A model generated the notes under the pieces. It saw only the letters and a program-made list of their open reading frames with translations, searched no databases and was not told the origin of the DNA. The translations under genes and the position numbers were made by a program. From the NCBI RefSeq assembly GCF_003324165.1, contig NW_025407868.1, positions 186,001-250,000 on the forward strand: a stretch of DNA of 64,000 nucleotides. The letters are read 5' to 3'. How positions within the stretch are numbered: the first letter of the stretch is position 1; each line of letters begins with the position of its first letter. This DNA is from Naegleria lovaniensis. Taxonomy: Eukaryota > Heterolobosea > Eutetramitea > Acrasida > Naegleriidae. Shown one piece after another: positions 30,525 through 41,083 of the stretch.

Positions 30525-31826
30525 TTAAGCAGCAGGTGTTGGACATGGTGGAACATTCTTCAAAAAATATGGAGCGCATACATCTTGGCTCTTATTGGCA
30601 CAAGCCTCACACCAAGGAGTCGATCCAGTAGTACCGTGCAATTCAGCACCAGCCTTAAAGGTGGCCAAAGGACAGAATTCACTCTCACAGCCCAATTTAG
30701 CCAAAACTAATGGAGTCAAATGTTCCGAGTCATACTTCTCACCATACAACAAACGAACGGTTCTATTTCCATCATTCATTTGGTGCAATTCCAACACAAA
30801 GTGAGCACCATACTTTGGAAGTCCCATTGAGAAACCAGAGTCGGCATCATTCAATCTCAAAGCAGCAGCTAAGGCTTGTAAGGTAGAATCGTGAGCCGAG
30901 TAATGAATGTACTTCTTCTTAAATTGAGCAATGTTATCCAACAAGGTGGTAATCAAAATAGAGGAACCTTCCTTTCCAATGACATCATAACCGTACAAGA
31001 TTAACAAAATTTCATCACGGTATTGTTCAAGCAAGTGCCAATTCTCATTCACCCAATCAATATGGATCATGTCATGATACTTTTGAACTTGCAAGAGGTC
31101 AATCAAAGTAGAAATGGTGGCATCTCCTCCAGTCCAACCAGTTTCATTGTACAATCGATCAAAGAAGGTTCTACGAGCAGCAATGTATGGGAATACACGA
31201 GTGATGAAGGCAGTTTGAGTTCTCTTTTGAACAGTATTGCAATAAGTGAAGCCCAACAACAAATTTTCCATATTATCTGCAACGGTATGAATTGGAACGG
31301 ATTGAACACCATGAGGAAGAGAAAATTGACCACGGTGCAAATCTTGCTCTGGATTTCTGTACTTTTTAATGGCTCGGTTACCAGTACCAGGTGGGAACAA
31401 TCCTTGTGCAATAGAGACCATACTATTCAAAGCACGATCGAAATTAGTGCTACGGAACAAGTAATGAGTAGCATTGTAGTGTTCGGTGATGCCTTGAATT
31501 TGGCTTGGACTTCTATCTCTCAAATATCTTGCTCGAAGCTTCTTACCGAGTTTATAACATTCCTTTTGTCCTAAGCCTGTCAAATCACCCAAAGAGAAGC
31601 CAGAAACGAGTGGCCAATTGACTGGGTCTTTTGGAATTTGAGCAGAGGAGGTTGGTAATCTATCGCCATGACGAGAAATGACTTGTACTTGGAGGATGCC
31701 AGTCGAGGAGACTCCTTGTTGGCGTTTCTTGGCACCACGAAGGGCATGACGGTTGCTGGAAGCGAAAACGGATGCGACTAGGAGCATCGTCATCACGAGA
31801 GCACCCACTAGTATGAAGGTCTTCAT
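30525..31826 (-). CDS. Secreted histidine acid phosphatase
   Basis: An intronless 433-residue protein with a clear signal peptide (residues 1-22, MKTFILVGALVMTMLL). The catalytic RHGDRLP motif lies near residue 54, and the proton-donor pair is HYSAHDST. Overall arrangement matches branch-2 histidine phosphatases of the prostatic/lysosomal acid phosphatase type. Six cysteines cluster in the last 60 residues (CESEFC, WCEACANKSQDVC), suggesting a disulphide-stabilised tail. It would hydrolyse phosphomonoesters in lysosomes, phagosomes or outside the cell, which fits a phagotrophic amoeba. Codon use is more uniform and GC-richer than its neighbours, as expected for high expression. Confidence 0.9.
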   Translation of the reverse strand: MKTFILVGALVMTMLLVASVFASSNRHALRGAKKRQQGVSSTGILQVQVISRHGDRLPTSSAQIPKDPVNWPLVSGFSLGDLTGLGQKECYKLGKKLRARYLRDRSPSQIQGITEHYNATHYLFRSTNFDRALNSMVSIAQGLFPPGTGNRAIKKYRNPEQDLHRGQFSLPHGVQSVPIHTVADNMENLLLGFTYCNTVQKRTQTAFITRVFPYIAARRTFFDRLYNETGWTGGDATISTLIDLLQVQKYHDMIHIDWVNENWHLLEQYRDEILLILYGYDVIGKEGSSILITTLLDNIAQFKKKYIHYSAHDSTLQALAAALRLNDADSGFSMGLPKYGAHFVLELHQMNDGNRTVRLLYGEKYDSEHLTPLVLAKLGCESEFCPLATFKAGAELHGTTGSTPWCEACANKSQDVCAPYFLKNVPPCPTPAA

Positions 31827-32284
31827 GTTGATTGTGTGTATTTTGTTTTGATGAATCTTTAAATTGTTTAACGCATGTCATTTAAATGTTACAACAAGTG
31901 TTCAATAGTGGCCACAGATGTTTGTTGTTTTGGCAAGAGTTGTCAGGATTTAAATAACTCATGCCATTTATGTCAAATGCAGCAAGTGAAGGTATGAGAA
32001 AGATTGCATGCCAAATTCGCACGGATGACAAAAACAAGAAAGATCGTCCGGAACATGTCTTTCTTCAACACATCGGAATATGTCAACACCATCCTTGAGA
32101 GTGAAATTTGTTTCAAAAACGAAATTAAATCATCATCATTCTGCAATTGTTACGGTATTTACAGTTATCCAAAATATTTACAGTTGTGTGTTGGATGCAC
32201 TTTCAAGTTCATAAGAAAAAGGTGACATTTAGTAAGGACAAATATTGTTTCCATGTTTGTCCCGTCCTTATCATTTAAACAAGG
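31827..32284. other. Intergenic region
   Basis: About 460 bp between the phosphatase start and the end of the ankyrin-DUF4246 gene. Short plus-strand frames at 32004-32225 and 32245-32469 have no domain and overlap the neighbour's 3' end. Nothing further is recognised. Confidence 0.4.
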
Positions 32285-34878
32285 TTAATGCTCACATAGC
32301 GAATAAAGTCTCTCTTCTTTGGAATACACTTGCTCATATTCTTCATTTTCTTCTTGTAGGTGATACTTTCTCTGGTCCATCAAATCTAGTCTGCACTGTT
32401 GAGCTCGCTTCAGCGTCATGTGTGGCAAAAATTGCAGGATGTTATTCCTTAAAAGGTGAAACGGAATGATTTTACACAAAATCAAATATCTATTCAATAA
32501 ATGATCCAACCGTTGCACGTCTACATCTCGAGTGGAAACAATTGGGTTTTCAGGATCGACAAGAAAGAACACAAGAATTTTTCGAATGGCTGGTTTTGTA
32601 GGATCTGTTGGAAAGAAATGCTTCACACGGTGTTGATTGGTGTTGGGAAATGCAACACAACGGTCTTGTTTGGTTTCCACACTGCCCAGTATTTCGAATT
32701 TGAGATTTCCTTCTTTGGCCTCAGTTCTTTCATCCATGTCGTCATCGCTTAGAGATTTTCGAAAATCTAACAAACTTGATTTCACATTCTCAGATTCGTA
32801 GTAATAAATTCCTGTCGCCACAATATTTTCATAAAGCCCCTCTGTGTGCCAAGTACCTCCTGGATAATAGGGTCTCTCAGGTTTCACAATAATATTAGCC
32901 GCTTTGACAATGACTTGAAATCGATGTGGTAATTGTTTCTGTAGCACTACTTCCCACATGGGCACAAAATATTTCATAATTTCACAAACAAGTTGAGCTA
33001 ATTTTTGCTGCTTCACTTGACAAATGTTGTTAATGTAAGATTCATAGGTGATGCTTGTGCAACTATTTCTTTCAAATTTCATGTCATCCTCAATTGTTGA
33101 ATTGTTCTTGTGATTAAGAGATGGGTTATTGTTGCAGTCTTTCTTATCATTCAAATGGTCATGTAGTGTATGGGGTGAGAACGACGACGATGATGATGAT
33201 GTATTCAAATGAAACCAAGTGGGTAGCCATGAACAATCTGGAAGATCGTCTTCATTCTCTCGGAAAGGAGAATCCTCTCTAAGAGTGCTATGCAAATAAT
33301 GAAAACAATACAATGAGGGATGAATTAAATCCAACACTTGTCCATTACTTCCCGGATGGTAATCCTTCTCCGATTCCTCCATGCTATGCTCCAATTTGAA
33401 AAGTTCTTGCCTTAATTCATTACCCAACTCATTTGGAATACGATGATCTTGAATCAAACAAATATTCGGATAACCGGAACCGTCCAATAAGGTATAGTCT
33501 CGAGTGCATTGATGGCATGGACACCAACAAGGTCTGTCCTTTTCGTTTTTTTTGCGTTTCTTATGGTCCGAAAATTGTAAATCATCTTCTTCTGCATACA
33601 CAACAGAAATTGTATTGCACTTGCCACAGCAAGGTACCACTCCTAAAAAATCATTCCTCAAATCTTCAAGAATTTTGAAAGCGACTTGAACGCTCTCCTC
33701 TGAAATTCGTATGGTATCGCTTAAACATTCCGATTTCCATTTCTCGCAATATAATGGATATTTGGAAATCCAATCCGATTTGTGTTTGATTTGTTCAACA
33801 ATCCACTCGACATCACTGGGTGATATTTGGAGTTTCTTTGTGTATTGAGGCTGATGAGTGGGAGGCAGACCATTCTCATCATTTTCATTAGGGAGAGGTG
33901 GTAATTGGATTGGAGAGGAACATGAAGATGCTGAGATTTTATCATCATCATCATGCTCATGATCAGAACTCACTCTCTCCGAATGTTGAGTTTCTTGTTG
34001 AGTTTCTGGATAGTCTTCATAATCCAACAAGTCCTCATGTTCAAGGTTAAATGAGTCGTCATAGTGCTTGAAGAAAGATGTGATTCGAGAAGGCTGTTCT
34101 TGAATCATCTCCTCCTCCTCAACAAATTCATCATCAAATGGATCTTGGTCATGTTGAGAATCATATGGTTGCTTAAGAGGAAACAACAGGTCATCATCAT
34201 GGTGGTTCATTACTTTGACCTTCTTTTCATTCGATTCATATTCATGATTCCAATCATTGAGAATGGATTTTCTCTTTTTATACTCCTGGACCTTTTTAAC
34301 AAGGAGTCGTTTACAATCTTCATGTTTCAATTTTCTTGCCAATGCGTAAGGAGTTTCTCCATTCTTTTTTGAAAGATTGTTGCAAGAATTCATTGTCAAC
34401 CATGAAATCAACAAATACAGAACTACCTACATGATTTTTAATCGACCATGAAGCACGGTGGTCCAATAGAAGAGAGACCATCTCAGGAAAATCCATTTCA
34501 ACTGCCACATGTAGGGCTGTTTCATGTGAAACACAACCGGCTTGACTATTTTCTTGTTTGGTGGTGTTTAAATAATTCACGTCCACATTTCCGTGTCGTA
34601 GCAAGTGTTCCGCTACTTCAAGATTACCATTTGAGCAAGCCCAATACAGAGCATTCTGCTTGTTGTCAATATTTAAGAATAATTTTGAAAAGAAACAACG
34701 AAAGAAAAATTTTAATAACTAATGAAGAAGAATATCGAACACATACACCTCCACTATTACGTTCTTGATCAATCATCGATACTTTGTTCTCTTCAATGAT
34801 TCCCTCTACTGTCTCCAAATCACCCGATTCGCAGGCCTGTATTAGGTTTTCGATTTGCTGTTGGTCTGATGATGACAT
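32285..34878 (-). CDS. Ankyrin-repeat / DUF4246 fusion protein
   Basis: Three exons, 34878-34747, 34658-34431 and 34363-32285, giving 812 residues. Residues 1-150 hold ankyrin repeats (NALYWACSNGNLEVAEHLL, ETALHVAVEMDFPEMVSLLL, NGETPYALARKLKHEDCKRLL), which become continuous only when both introns are removed. After an acidic linker comes a DUF4246 domain: YPGGTWHTEGLYENIVATGIYYY, LGSVETKQDRCVAFPN, NQHRVKHF and RKILVFFLVDPENPI. H626-T-E628 and the later His in NQHRV have the arrangement of a 2-oxoglutarate/Fe(II) oxygenase site, but chemistry is not established for the family. DUF4246 is best known from fungi. The start ATG follows an A-tract. Confidence 0.8.
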
Positions 34879-35639
34879 TTTTTCACACAACCAGTGGCCA
34901 AATGCAACGTCTTTGTTCTCTGGTTCCTCAAAGAATACATGACGCTAATAATGTCAAACACTCCATCTCAGCATCATCATTCGGAGTGGGATGTCCTCGT
35001 GCAAAGTCGTCTCACCAACCTTGCGATCCAATTGTTTTCGTTGTAAAATGGAACGAATTTCGAACTCAAAAAAATATCTTGGAATCCCTTCCAACATCCA
35101 TCCTGTCTGCCTCCAATTGCGATTCGTGTAAAGCTCTTGCTCTGCAATATTTGTACACGTACTCTGTTACTGTTGTTATTTGTGTGTGAGAATTCATTGC
35201 AGCCAACTGTTCATCAACTCCGAGAATCAATTGTTACTCTTTGAATTCTTCAGCTTTTTACTTGTACGCGTCTACAGAACTGAGACTCTTGTCCGTTTGG
35301 TATACCATTTCCTGTTGGTTTGGATTCAGTGTGCATTCATTCCGCTCCAACAACTATCATCATTTCTACAAAAGAAGGATTCCTATTTTGAGTGATTAGC
35401 AAGAAGCCTTTTCGGATTCCTTTTTTCAACTCTACCAAGGTTTGTAATCAATTTCTTTATTATTCTAACATCTAATTGAACCCAATGATGTCCTCCCACG
35501 AACATCGCACTCATTCTCTCTTCCTTCTTGCTTCTAACTTGTAAAAATAGGTATTAACGTACTTTTTACTTTTCCGTTTTGTGAGTGACCTCACCTGTTG
35601 TTTTCCGTTTGCAACGTTTGTGGTGTTTCATCCTTCATT
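34879..35639. other. Intergenic region, probable leader with a candidate 5'UTR intron
   Basis: Two divergent genes flank 760 bp. Open frames at 34869-35189 and 35180-35395 begin at TTG or give no domain. A GT...AG pair from about 35441 to 35551 (AAG|GTTTGTAATC to AAAAATAG) would be a reasonable leader intron for the next gene. It cannot be confirmed here. Confidence 0.3.
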
Positions 35640-37976
35640 ATGAAGAAATTATTGAAAGAAAGGCAACAAACCTCTCCCCATACTCCTGGTGGAACATCGA
35701 GCACGAGCTCCACGAATTCTTCATCAGTGATAACAGCAAGTACGATCTCTAATCATCCTCACCATCATCATTCATTCGGAGTCAGTACTCCTTCCGTAGT
35801 ATCCTCTCCGTTAGATTCTTCGTTTTTTGTGACCTCACCTGTTCCAACAACCCCAGGCGTTATTTCTCTCATCTCTGCGTCCTCATCTCCGGCAGTAGCA
35901 ACCAATAGCAGCAATCACCACAGCACTAGTAACAACACTGCCAGTGTATATAACAGTATTGTAAATGCCCAAATGAAAATGGAACCTAATACCCCTACAT
36001 CGGCATTGTCAGGCATGAGCCATCTCAACTATTACCCAACAGCTGCAAGCATGATGCAACAACATTCTCTTCCATCCATGAGCTTTGGTAGTAATAATGG
36101 AAGTTCACAAAAGCAAAGCAATCATTATCCTTCGACTTCATCTCTTAGTTTCTCACACCTGCCTCCAATTCAAAGCAATAGTCAATTGGACAAACAGCAA
36201 CCATCTATTTATCCATCAAACAGCCAACACTCTCTTTCTGACATGCCTCTTCCAAGCTTCTCAATTCCATCTACTGTTATTACTCCAACTACTTCCCAAC
36301 TTTCATCATCTGCTGATCAACTCCACAAAAAGTTCTCAGCGCCAAACTTGACTGGCAGTAGTATTGCCAATGTTTTCCAACAACCATTGACAGAACCAAA
36401 CAATTCTGCGTCATCAAATACACAAACATCTAAATCACCACTCCCTCATTCATCTACGAGTTCTACCATTGCCAGCGCTGACAGCCCTGTTGTTGAATAT
36501 ATGGATGATGACGATGGCTGGATTGTCCAATGGTTTAATGAGGACAAGAGAAAAAAGTGGAAAGTTAAAGTTCCTCAATTCAAGTATTGCAAGAAGAGAA
36601 AGGAGCATTTTGATAAATCATTCCCTGATACATGGTATAAGGCTCCCTACAAATATCACATGCATCTTGAAGTAGCCAACATCTTGCGAGAAGAGAATGT
36701 GATGGCTCAAATTGACCTCAATTATGAAGATGGTCAAAAGGTTCTTTCTCAACAAAAAACAAAAGAGTCTAAAAAGGGAAAGAAGAAGAAGAAACAAGAT
36801 GATAAGGAATCAGGAGAAGAAGAGAAAAAGTCAGAGGAACCTGTAATTACCAACAATGAAAGCTATTTCAACTACCAATCGACAAGCAAGTCTACTGTGA
36901 CTATTGGACCATTTATGTACAACATTTGCAGCTACAAACAAGAAGGAAAGAAATTCCGTATGGTTGTTTACCTTTACACCATTAATAATACCACCCCTTA
37001 CCATCCATTCCAAACACAACCTGTAGATATGAACAACAATGCAGTTTTGTGCTGTTGCCTGATTTCCCCAAGTTTTACAATTAGAGCTAAGAAGCCAATC
37101 GTGAAACCTGGAATTAAATCAAAGAGAAAGAGAGGCGCTGAGGACGACGACTCAAAGAGTGGCGACGAAGAAATGGATTATCCTCCTTCCCCTACTACAA
37201 ATAACCACAAAAAGATGAAAGAACCAACCAATGATAGCTCAATTCCTGTCAATTTCCATCCTCGACCTCACGAAAACTCCCTTACACAAAATGCAACTCA
37301 AGCCATCGATGAATTACTTGAAAGTTTGTATCGAAACAATGCTGTCTTTGACCCATCTCTCGTTGGAACAGCAAGTAGTAGCGCAGCAAGTTCAAGCTCT
37401 GCATCTGCCTCATCAAGCAGACAAGAAATCAACCCAGAGGAAAAGATTAAGAATATTACTGAAACATTCCAAAACATGGCTGACTCTGAGAGAAAGAAAT
37501 TACTGAATAACATTATTGAAAGCTGCTATCCACACGAAAAAGAATATCTTTATAGAAAATATTTCGAGAATGGATATTCAGATTTTGGTGACTCCTCCTA
37601 TTATCAAAACCAAACTCAGCCTGCTCACATGCAAACCATGCTTCAACAATATCAAATGATTCAACAGCAACAACAAGATTTATTTGCCTACTTTGCAGCT
37701 CTTAATAACAACCCTGCAATGGCTGGATCTTCGAACATGCAACTCGTGCAACCATCGGCCTCTTCCACAGTGGTTAGCGTCGGCTCCTCTCAACCTCAAT
37801 TCCAAGCGGTTCAAGTGCAACCAGTAATTATTACAAATGCTGCTGCCGTTGCAAATAATTCAACAACCATGCCTCACAAAGCAACTGCTGTCATTGTGAA
37901 TCCATCCTCTTTGTCCTTTGCTTCAAATCATCAACCCAGTGATGTCGATCAATTCTTTACTGAACTATTTGATTAA
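35640..37976 (+). CDS. Low-complexity nuclear protein with possible beta-sandwich DNA-binding domain
   Basis: 778 residues from the first ATG; the frame is open upstream but starts at TTG. Residues 1-290 are Ser/Thr/Pro/Gln-rich. A compact region at about 290-500 contains DDGWIVQWFNEDKRKKWKV, HMHLEVANILREENVMAQIDL, a Lys/Glu insert, GPFMYNICSYKQEGKKFRMVVYLY and LISPSFTIRAKKP. The last two segments recall the strand order of Rel/Runt/velvet-type Ig-fold DNA-binding domains, where a hydrophobic strand precedes an SPxF-basic motif. That is my inference, not a family match. A basic KSKRKRG stretch is a likely nuclear signal, and a Gln/Asn/Ser-rich tail resembles activation domains. Probable transcription regulator. 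Confidence 0.5.
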   Translation: MKKLLKERQQTSPHTPGGTSSTSSTNSSSVITASTISNHPHHHHSFGVSTPSVVSSPLDSSFFVTSPVPTTPGVISLISASSSPAVATNSSNHHSTSNNTASVYNSIVNAQMKMEPNTPTSALSGMSHLNYYPTAASMMQQHSLPSMSFGSNNGSSQKQSNHYPSTSSLSFSHLPPIQSNSQLDKQQPSIYPSNSQHSLSDMPLPSFSIPSTVITPTTSQLSSSADQLHKKFSAPNLTGSSIANVFQQPLTEPNNSASSNTQTSKSPLPHSSTSSTIASADSPVVEYMDDDDGWIVQWFNEDKRKKWKVKVPQFKYCKKRKEHFDKSFPDTWYKAPYKYHMHLEVANILREENVMAQIDLNYEDGQKVLSQQKTKESKKGKKKKKQDDKESGEEEKKSEEPVITNNESYFNYQSTSKSTVTIGPFMYNICSYKQEGKKFRMVVYLYTINNTTPYHPFQTQPVDMNNNAVLCCCLISPSFTIRAKKPIVKPGIKSKRKRGAEDDDSKSGDEEMDYPPSPTTNNHKKMKEPTNDSSIPVNFHPRPHENSLTQNATQAIDELLESLYRNNAVFDPSLVGTASSSAASSSSASASSSRQEINPEEKIKNITETFQNMADSERKKLLNNIIESCYPHEKEYLYRKYFENGYSDFGDSSYYQNQTQPAHMQTMLQQYQMIQQQQQDLFAYFAALNNNPAMAGSSNMQLVQPSASSTVVSVGSSQPQFQAVQVQPVIITNAAAVANNSTTMPHKATAVIVNPSSLSFASNHQPSDVDQFFTELFD

Positions 37977-38038
37977 ATAAATTCATAAAATTGAAAAAAA
38001 GTTGATGCCTATCACACGTCAGCACAAACAAACAAAAA

Positions 38039-38764
38039 ATGACGATCACCAGTGGAGGCTATCCAAAGCGCAAAGCAAAGAGCACAATCAAGTTCTGTAC
38101 AAACTTGTGCGTTTTCTTCTTGTTAGCCATTTCTCTACTCGGAATGATGGTTGGAATTATCGTACTTGGAAGTAAGTGATAGCAAATGAAATTGTGGGAT
38201 GTAATCAACATTCGAATCCATGTTACTTGGATCTGTGTGGTGTCAAAACCAACCTGATTGCTGCTATACTTCTAAAAAAACCTATCCTTGGCAACGGTTC
38301 CATTCCGTTTGATAATCATTGATTGATCACTTTGATGATTGAATAATGAAAATTAAATGATGAAATAATTGATGATTGAAAATTCAACAGCTAGCGAAAA
38401 ACCAGATCCTGATTCACTCACCAAACTAGTCACATGTAACGTCAAAGAAATTGCTCCAAGAACATGTACTACTTCTTGCACGCTCACTGTCTATGTTCCT
38501 GTTTTAGGAAAGTCAGTTGTCACTGAGCCATTTTCTTCGAGTGACAAGGCCTTCAGTTACACATCAGGTCAAAGCATTGATTGCTATGTCAATCTGTACT
38601 ATGAAAATTATGAAAATCAAAAAGTGAGCGTGAATGAAGTTCAAACTAATTTTTCTTATGTAACCTCAGTAGTTGGAGGAGTCATGATTGGATTTTCCTT
38701 TTTATTATTAGTAATTACTTGTGGATTGAGTTATTATTCTTGCGCCATGTTGATTAGACCTTAA
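38039..38764 (+). CDS. Two-transmembrane protein of unknown function
   Basis: Two exons, 38039-38171 and 38391-38764, joined by a 219-nt intron, giving 168 residues. I do not recognise the family. A Lys-rich N-terminus precedes a hydrophobic helix at about residues 25-44 (NLCVFFLLAISLLGMMVG). A loop of about 90 residues carries several cysteines (TCTTSC among them) and the chain ends with a second helix at about 138-160. Such a layout, short tails in the cytosol and a disulphide-bearing loop outside, resembles channel beta-subunit-like proteins only in topology. The ATG follows an A-tract. Confidence 0.6.
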
Positions 38765-38909
38765 CAGTACTTGTTGGACACTTGATTCAACTCTCACTTT
38801 TAATAATGTAAAAACATTATTTTCCATCATGAACATCCTCTCAATAAACAACAACATTTACTTATTGTTGTTTCAAATAAATCTTGCCCTCGTTGAATTC
38901 GTTTTAAAA

Positions 38910-40497
38910 ATGCTCAAACTGTTTCGGCCTCTCGTTGCTTCGTCCTCTCAGCTCCGAAACGGAGGAAAAGCCTTCTCATCATCATCATGGAATTCTCTCT
39001 CTATTACGGTACTCCATCATCAGTCCAAAACTAATACTACAGCATCATTACTAATGAATTCTAAAGTGATGGATGTCAATACAAAGAGAGGAAGTGCAAA
39101 AAGAAGTGTCGGAATTGTTGGAATGCCCAATGTCGGAAAATCAACACTGTTTAATGGTAGGGTTGGTTAGAATATTTTACATTGCTAATGTACATATTGA
39201 TTGAAATTTAATAGCATTGACAGAATCTCAAAAAGCTGAAGCTGCTAATTTTCCCTTTTGCACTATTGAACCTAATGTGGGTATGTGATAATGGCTATCA
39301 TCAAGTGAATTTCAATTTAAATAATTTGAATTAATTTGTTGATGATATCTTGAAACACAAACACGGAAACCTAACAACAATGTTGCTTTCAAAAAACTTT
39401 TATGAAATTTAACAATTTGCAACAGGTGCATGTACAGTTCCTGATGAACGTCTCGATGTATTAGCTGCCAAAGCAAAAACAAAAAAGAAGGTACCAACCT
39501 ATATTGAAGTGATTGACATTGCTGGACTTATTAAAGGAGCCGCTGAAGGAAAAGGATTGGGAAATAAGTTTTTAAGTCACATTCGAACAGTTAATTGTAT
39601 TGCTCAAATGGTGAGATGTTTTGAAGATCCAGATATTACTCATGTCGAAAATTCAATTGATCCAATTCGTGACGTTCAAATTATTGAGCAAGAATTAATT
39701 CTCAGTGATTTAGAAGTTGTTGACCGAAATAAGAAAAGAAAAGAAAATTCAACTTCCAAAGACAAGATGGATGTTTTGACCAAATGTTATGACACCCTAA
39801 TTAATGAAAAACCATTATATGGAGTGAACTGGACTGCAGGAGAGCAGCTCATTTTGAAACAATTCAATTTCTTAACAACCAAACGAGTTTTGTATATTTG
39901 TAATGTGGATGAAAAGGCGCTTGTGGATGGTGGAAATAATTTCACTCGTTCTCTTCAAGACTATCTCAAACAACGAGGAAACGATATTGATCCTGTAATT
40001 GTGTGTGCACAATTGGAATCTGAGGTGGCTCAATGCGAGCCCGAATCAAGACTGGAATTGTTGAATGAATATGGGCTCAAGGAAACAGGCCTTCAAAAGA
40101 TTATTACATCCTCATACAAACTCTTGGATCTTATTACTTTCTACACTGTTGGTGTTGAAGAAACTAGGGCATGGACTGTAACAAAGGGGAGTACCGCTCC
40201 TGAAGGTAAGTTCACTTGTTTTCCAAAAGGAAGTAAGGACACATTAGTATTCAAAATTCATTATTGACCTTTTTCACTGTAAATTTATGTCACATTGTTG
40301 TATCTACTGTAGCTGCTGGTACCATTCATAGTGATTTTGAAAAAGGATTTATCAAGGCTGAGACCATTAATTGGAAAGATTTCTTGGCCTGTGATTGTGA
40401 TGAAACCAAAGCTAAACGAAAGAATCTCCTTAGAGCCGAAGGAAAGGAATACATTACCCAAGATGGAGACGTTTATCACTTTAAATTCAAAGCATAA
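38910..40497 (+). CDS. OLA1: Obg-like ATPase (OLA1/YchF), with organelle-type N-terminus
   Basis: Four exons, 38910-39156, 39215-39280, 39426-40205 and 40313-40497, giving 425 residues (human OLA1 has 396). GMPNVGKSTLFN, NFPFCTIEPN, DIAGLIKGAAEGKGLGNKF and the G4 variant ICNVDEK follow the YchF pattern, in which loss of the NKxD motif shifts preference to ATP. The C-terminal TGS-like domain ends ITQDGDVYHFKF. The leader MLKLFRPLVASSSQLRNGG has Arg/Lys and no acidic residues, suggesting mitochondrial import, so this could be an organellar paralogue. An upstream in-frame ATG at 38829 is less likely. YchF/OLA1 proteins act in translation and stress responses. Confidence 0.88.
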
Positions 40498-41083
40498 ATT
40501 TGCAATTTTTTGACCCTCGTCCTCTCCGCACATTCTTTGACATGGCAGCTGCATGGGCACGAACACACGTTGAAATTATTACGATGCCCTTCTGTGACCA
40601 CAAATGTTTGTTGCGTCAACTTTGTTTCCATTTTCAACATTCTAAAAAAATTCAGTTCGAAACCTGAGAACGACACATAAACGAACACGGGTTGTGTTTG
40701 CGAAATAATATTATCACACGACGACCCTGAAGTACTAGTTGTAGCAATAGCGTAGTGCACTTGGAATACAGTGAGCACACAGTGTTGTCTTGTTGTTATT
40801 GGTATTTGACAACTCTGTCTCTGATTTCAAAGGAGGAGCAGATTTTTTAATTCGGTCTTGCTTCTGAAACATTCCGGTCTATATCCAACCTCAAATATAT
40901 GGACTTTTTGGACTACATTGGATTTTCGTCAAAGGACAATAATATTTCTAATGAGTTAGTAGCCATCATGTTTTCATCCATTCAATTCTGATGATTATTT
41001 TAATATTGTTTGTGGTGATGATACTTTAATGCTATTAATATCAAATTCGTGATTAATTCCAACATTGGACCAACACCATCGAT
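40498..41083. other. Intergenic region, no gene seen
   Basis: About 585 bp. A minus-strand frame at 40476-40778 overlaps the OLA1 3' end and has no domain. Nothing RNA-like stands out. Confidence 0.4.

Noticed and set aside
31023-31574. A 183-codon plus-strand frame inside the acid phosphatase gene
   Set aside because: It is exactly antisense to a phosphatase with intact catalytic motifs and signal peptide.
34869-35395. Two open frames between the ankyrin and putative transcription factor genes
   Set aside because: One starts at TTG within the divergent gene's start region, neither has a domain, and both fit leader sequence.
40476-40778. Cys-rich minus-strand frame after OLA1
   Set aside because: It overlaps the OLA1 3' end in antisense; the CSCPCSC cluster is interesting by eye but nothing else supports a gene.
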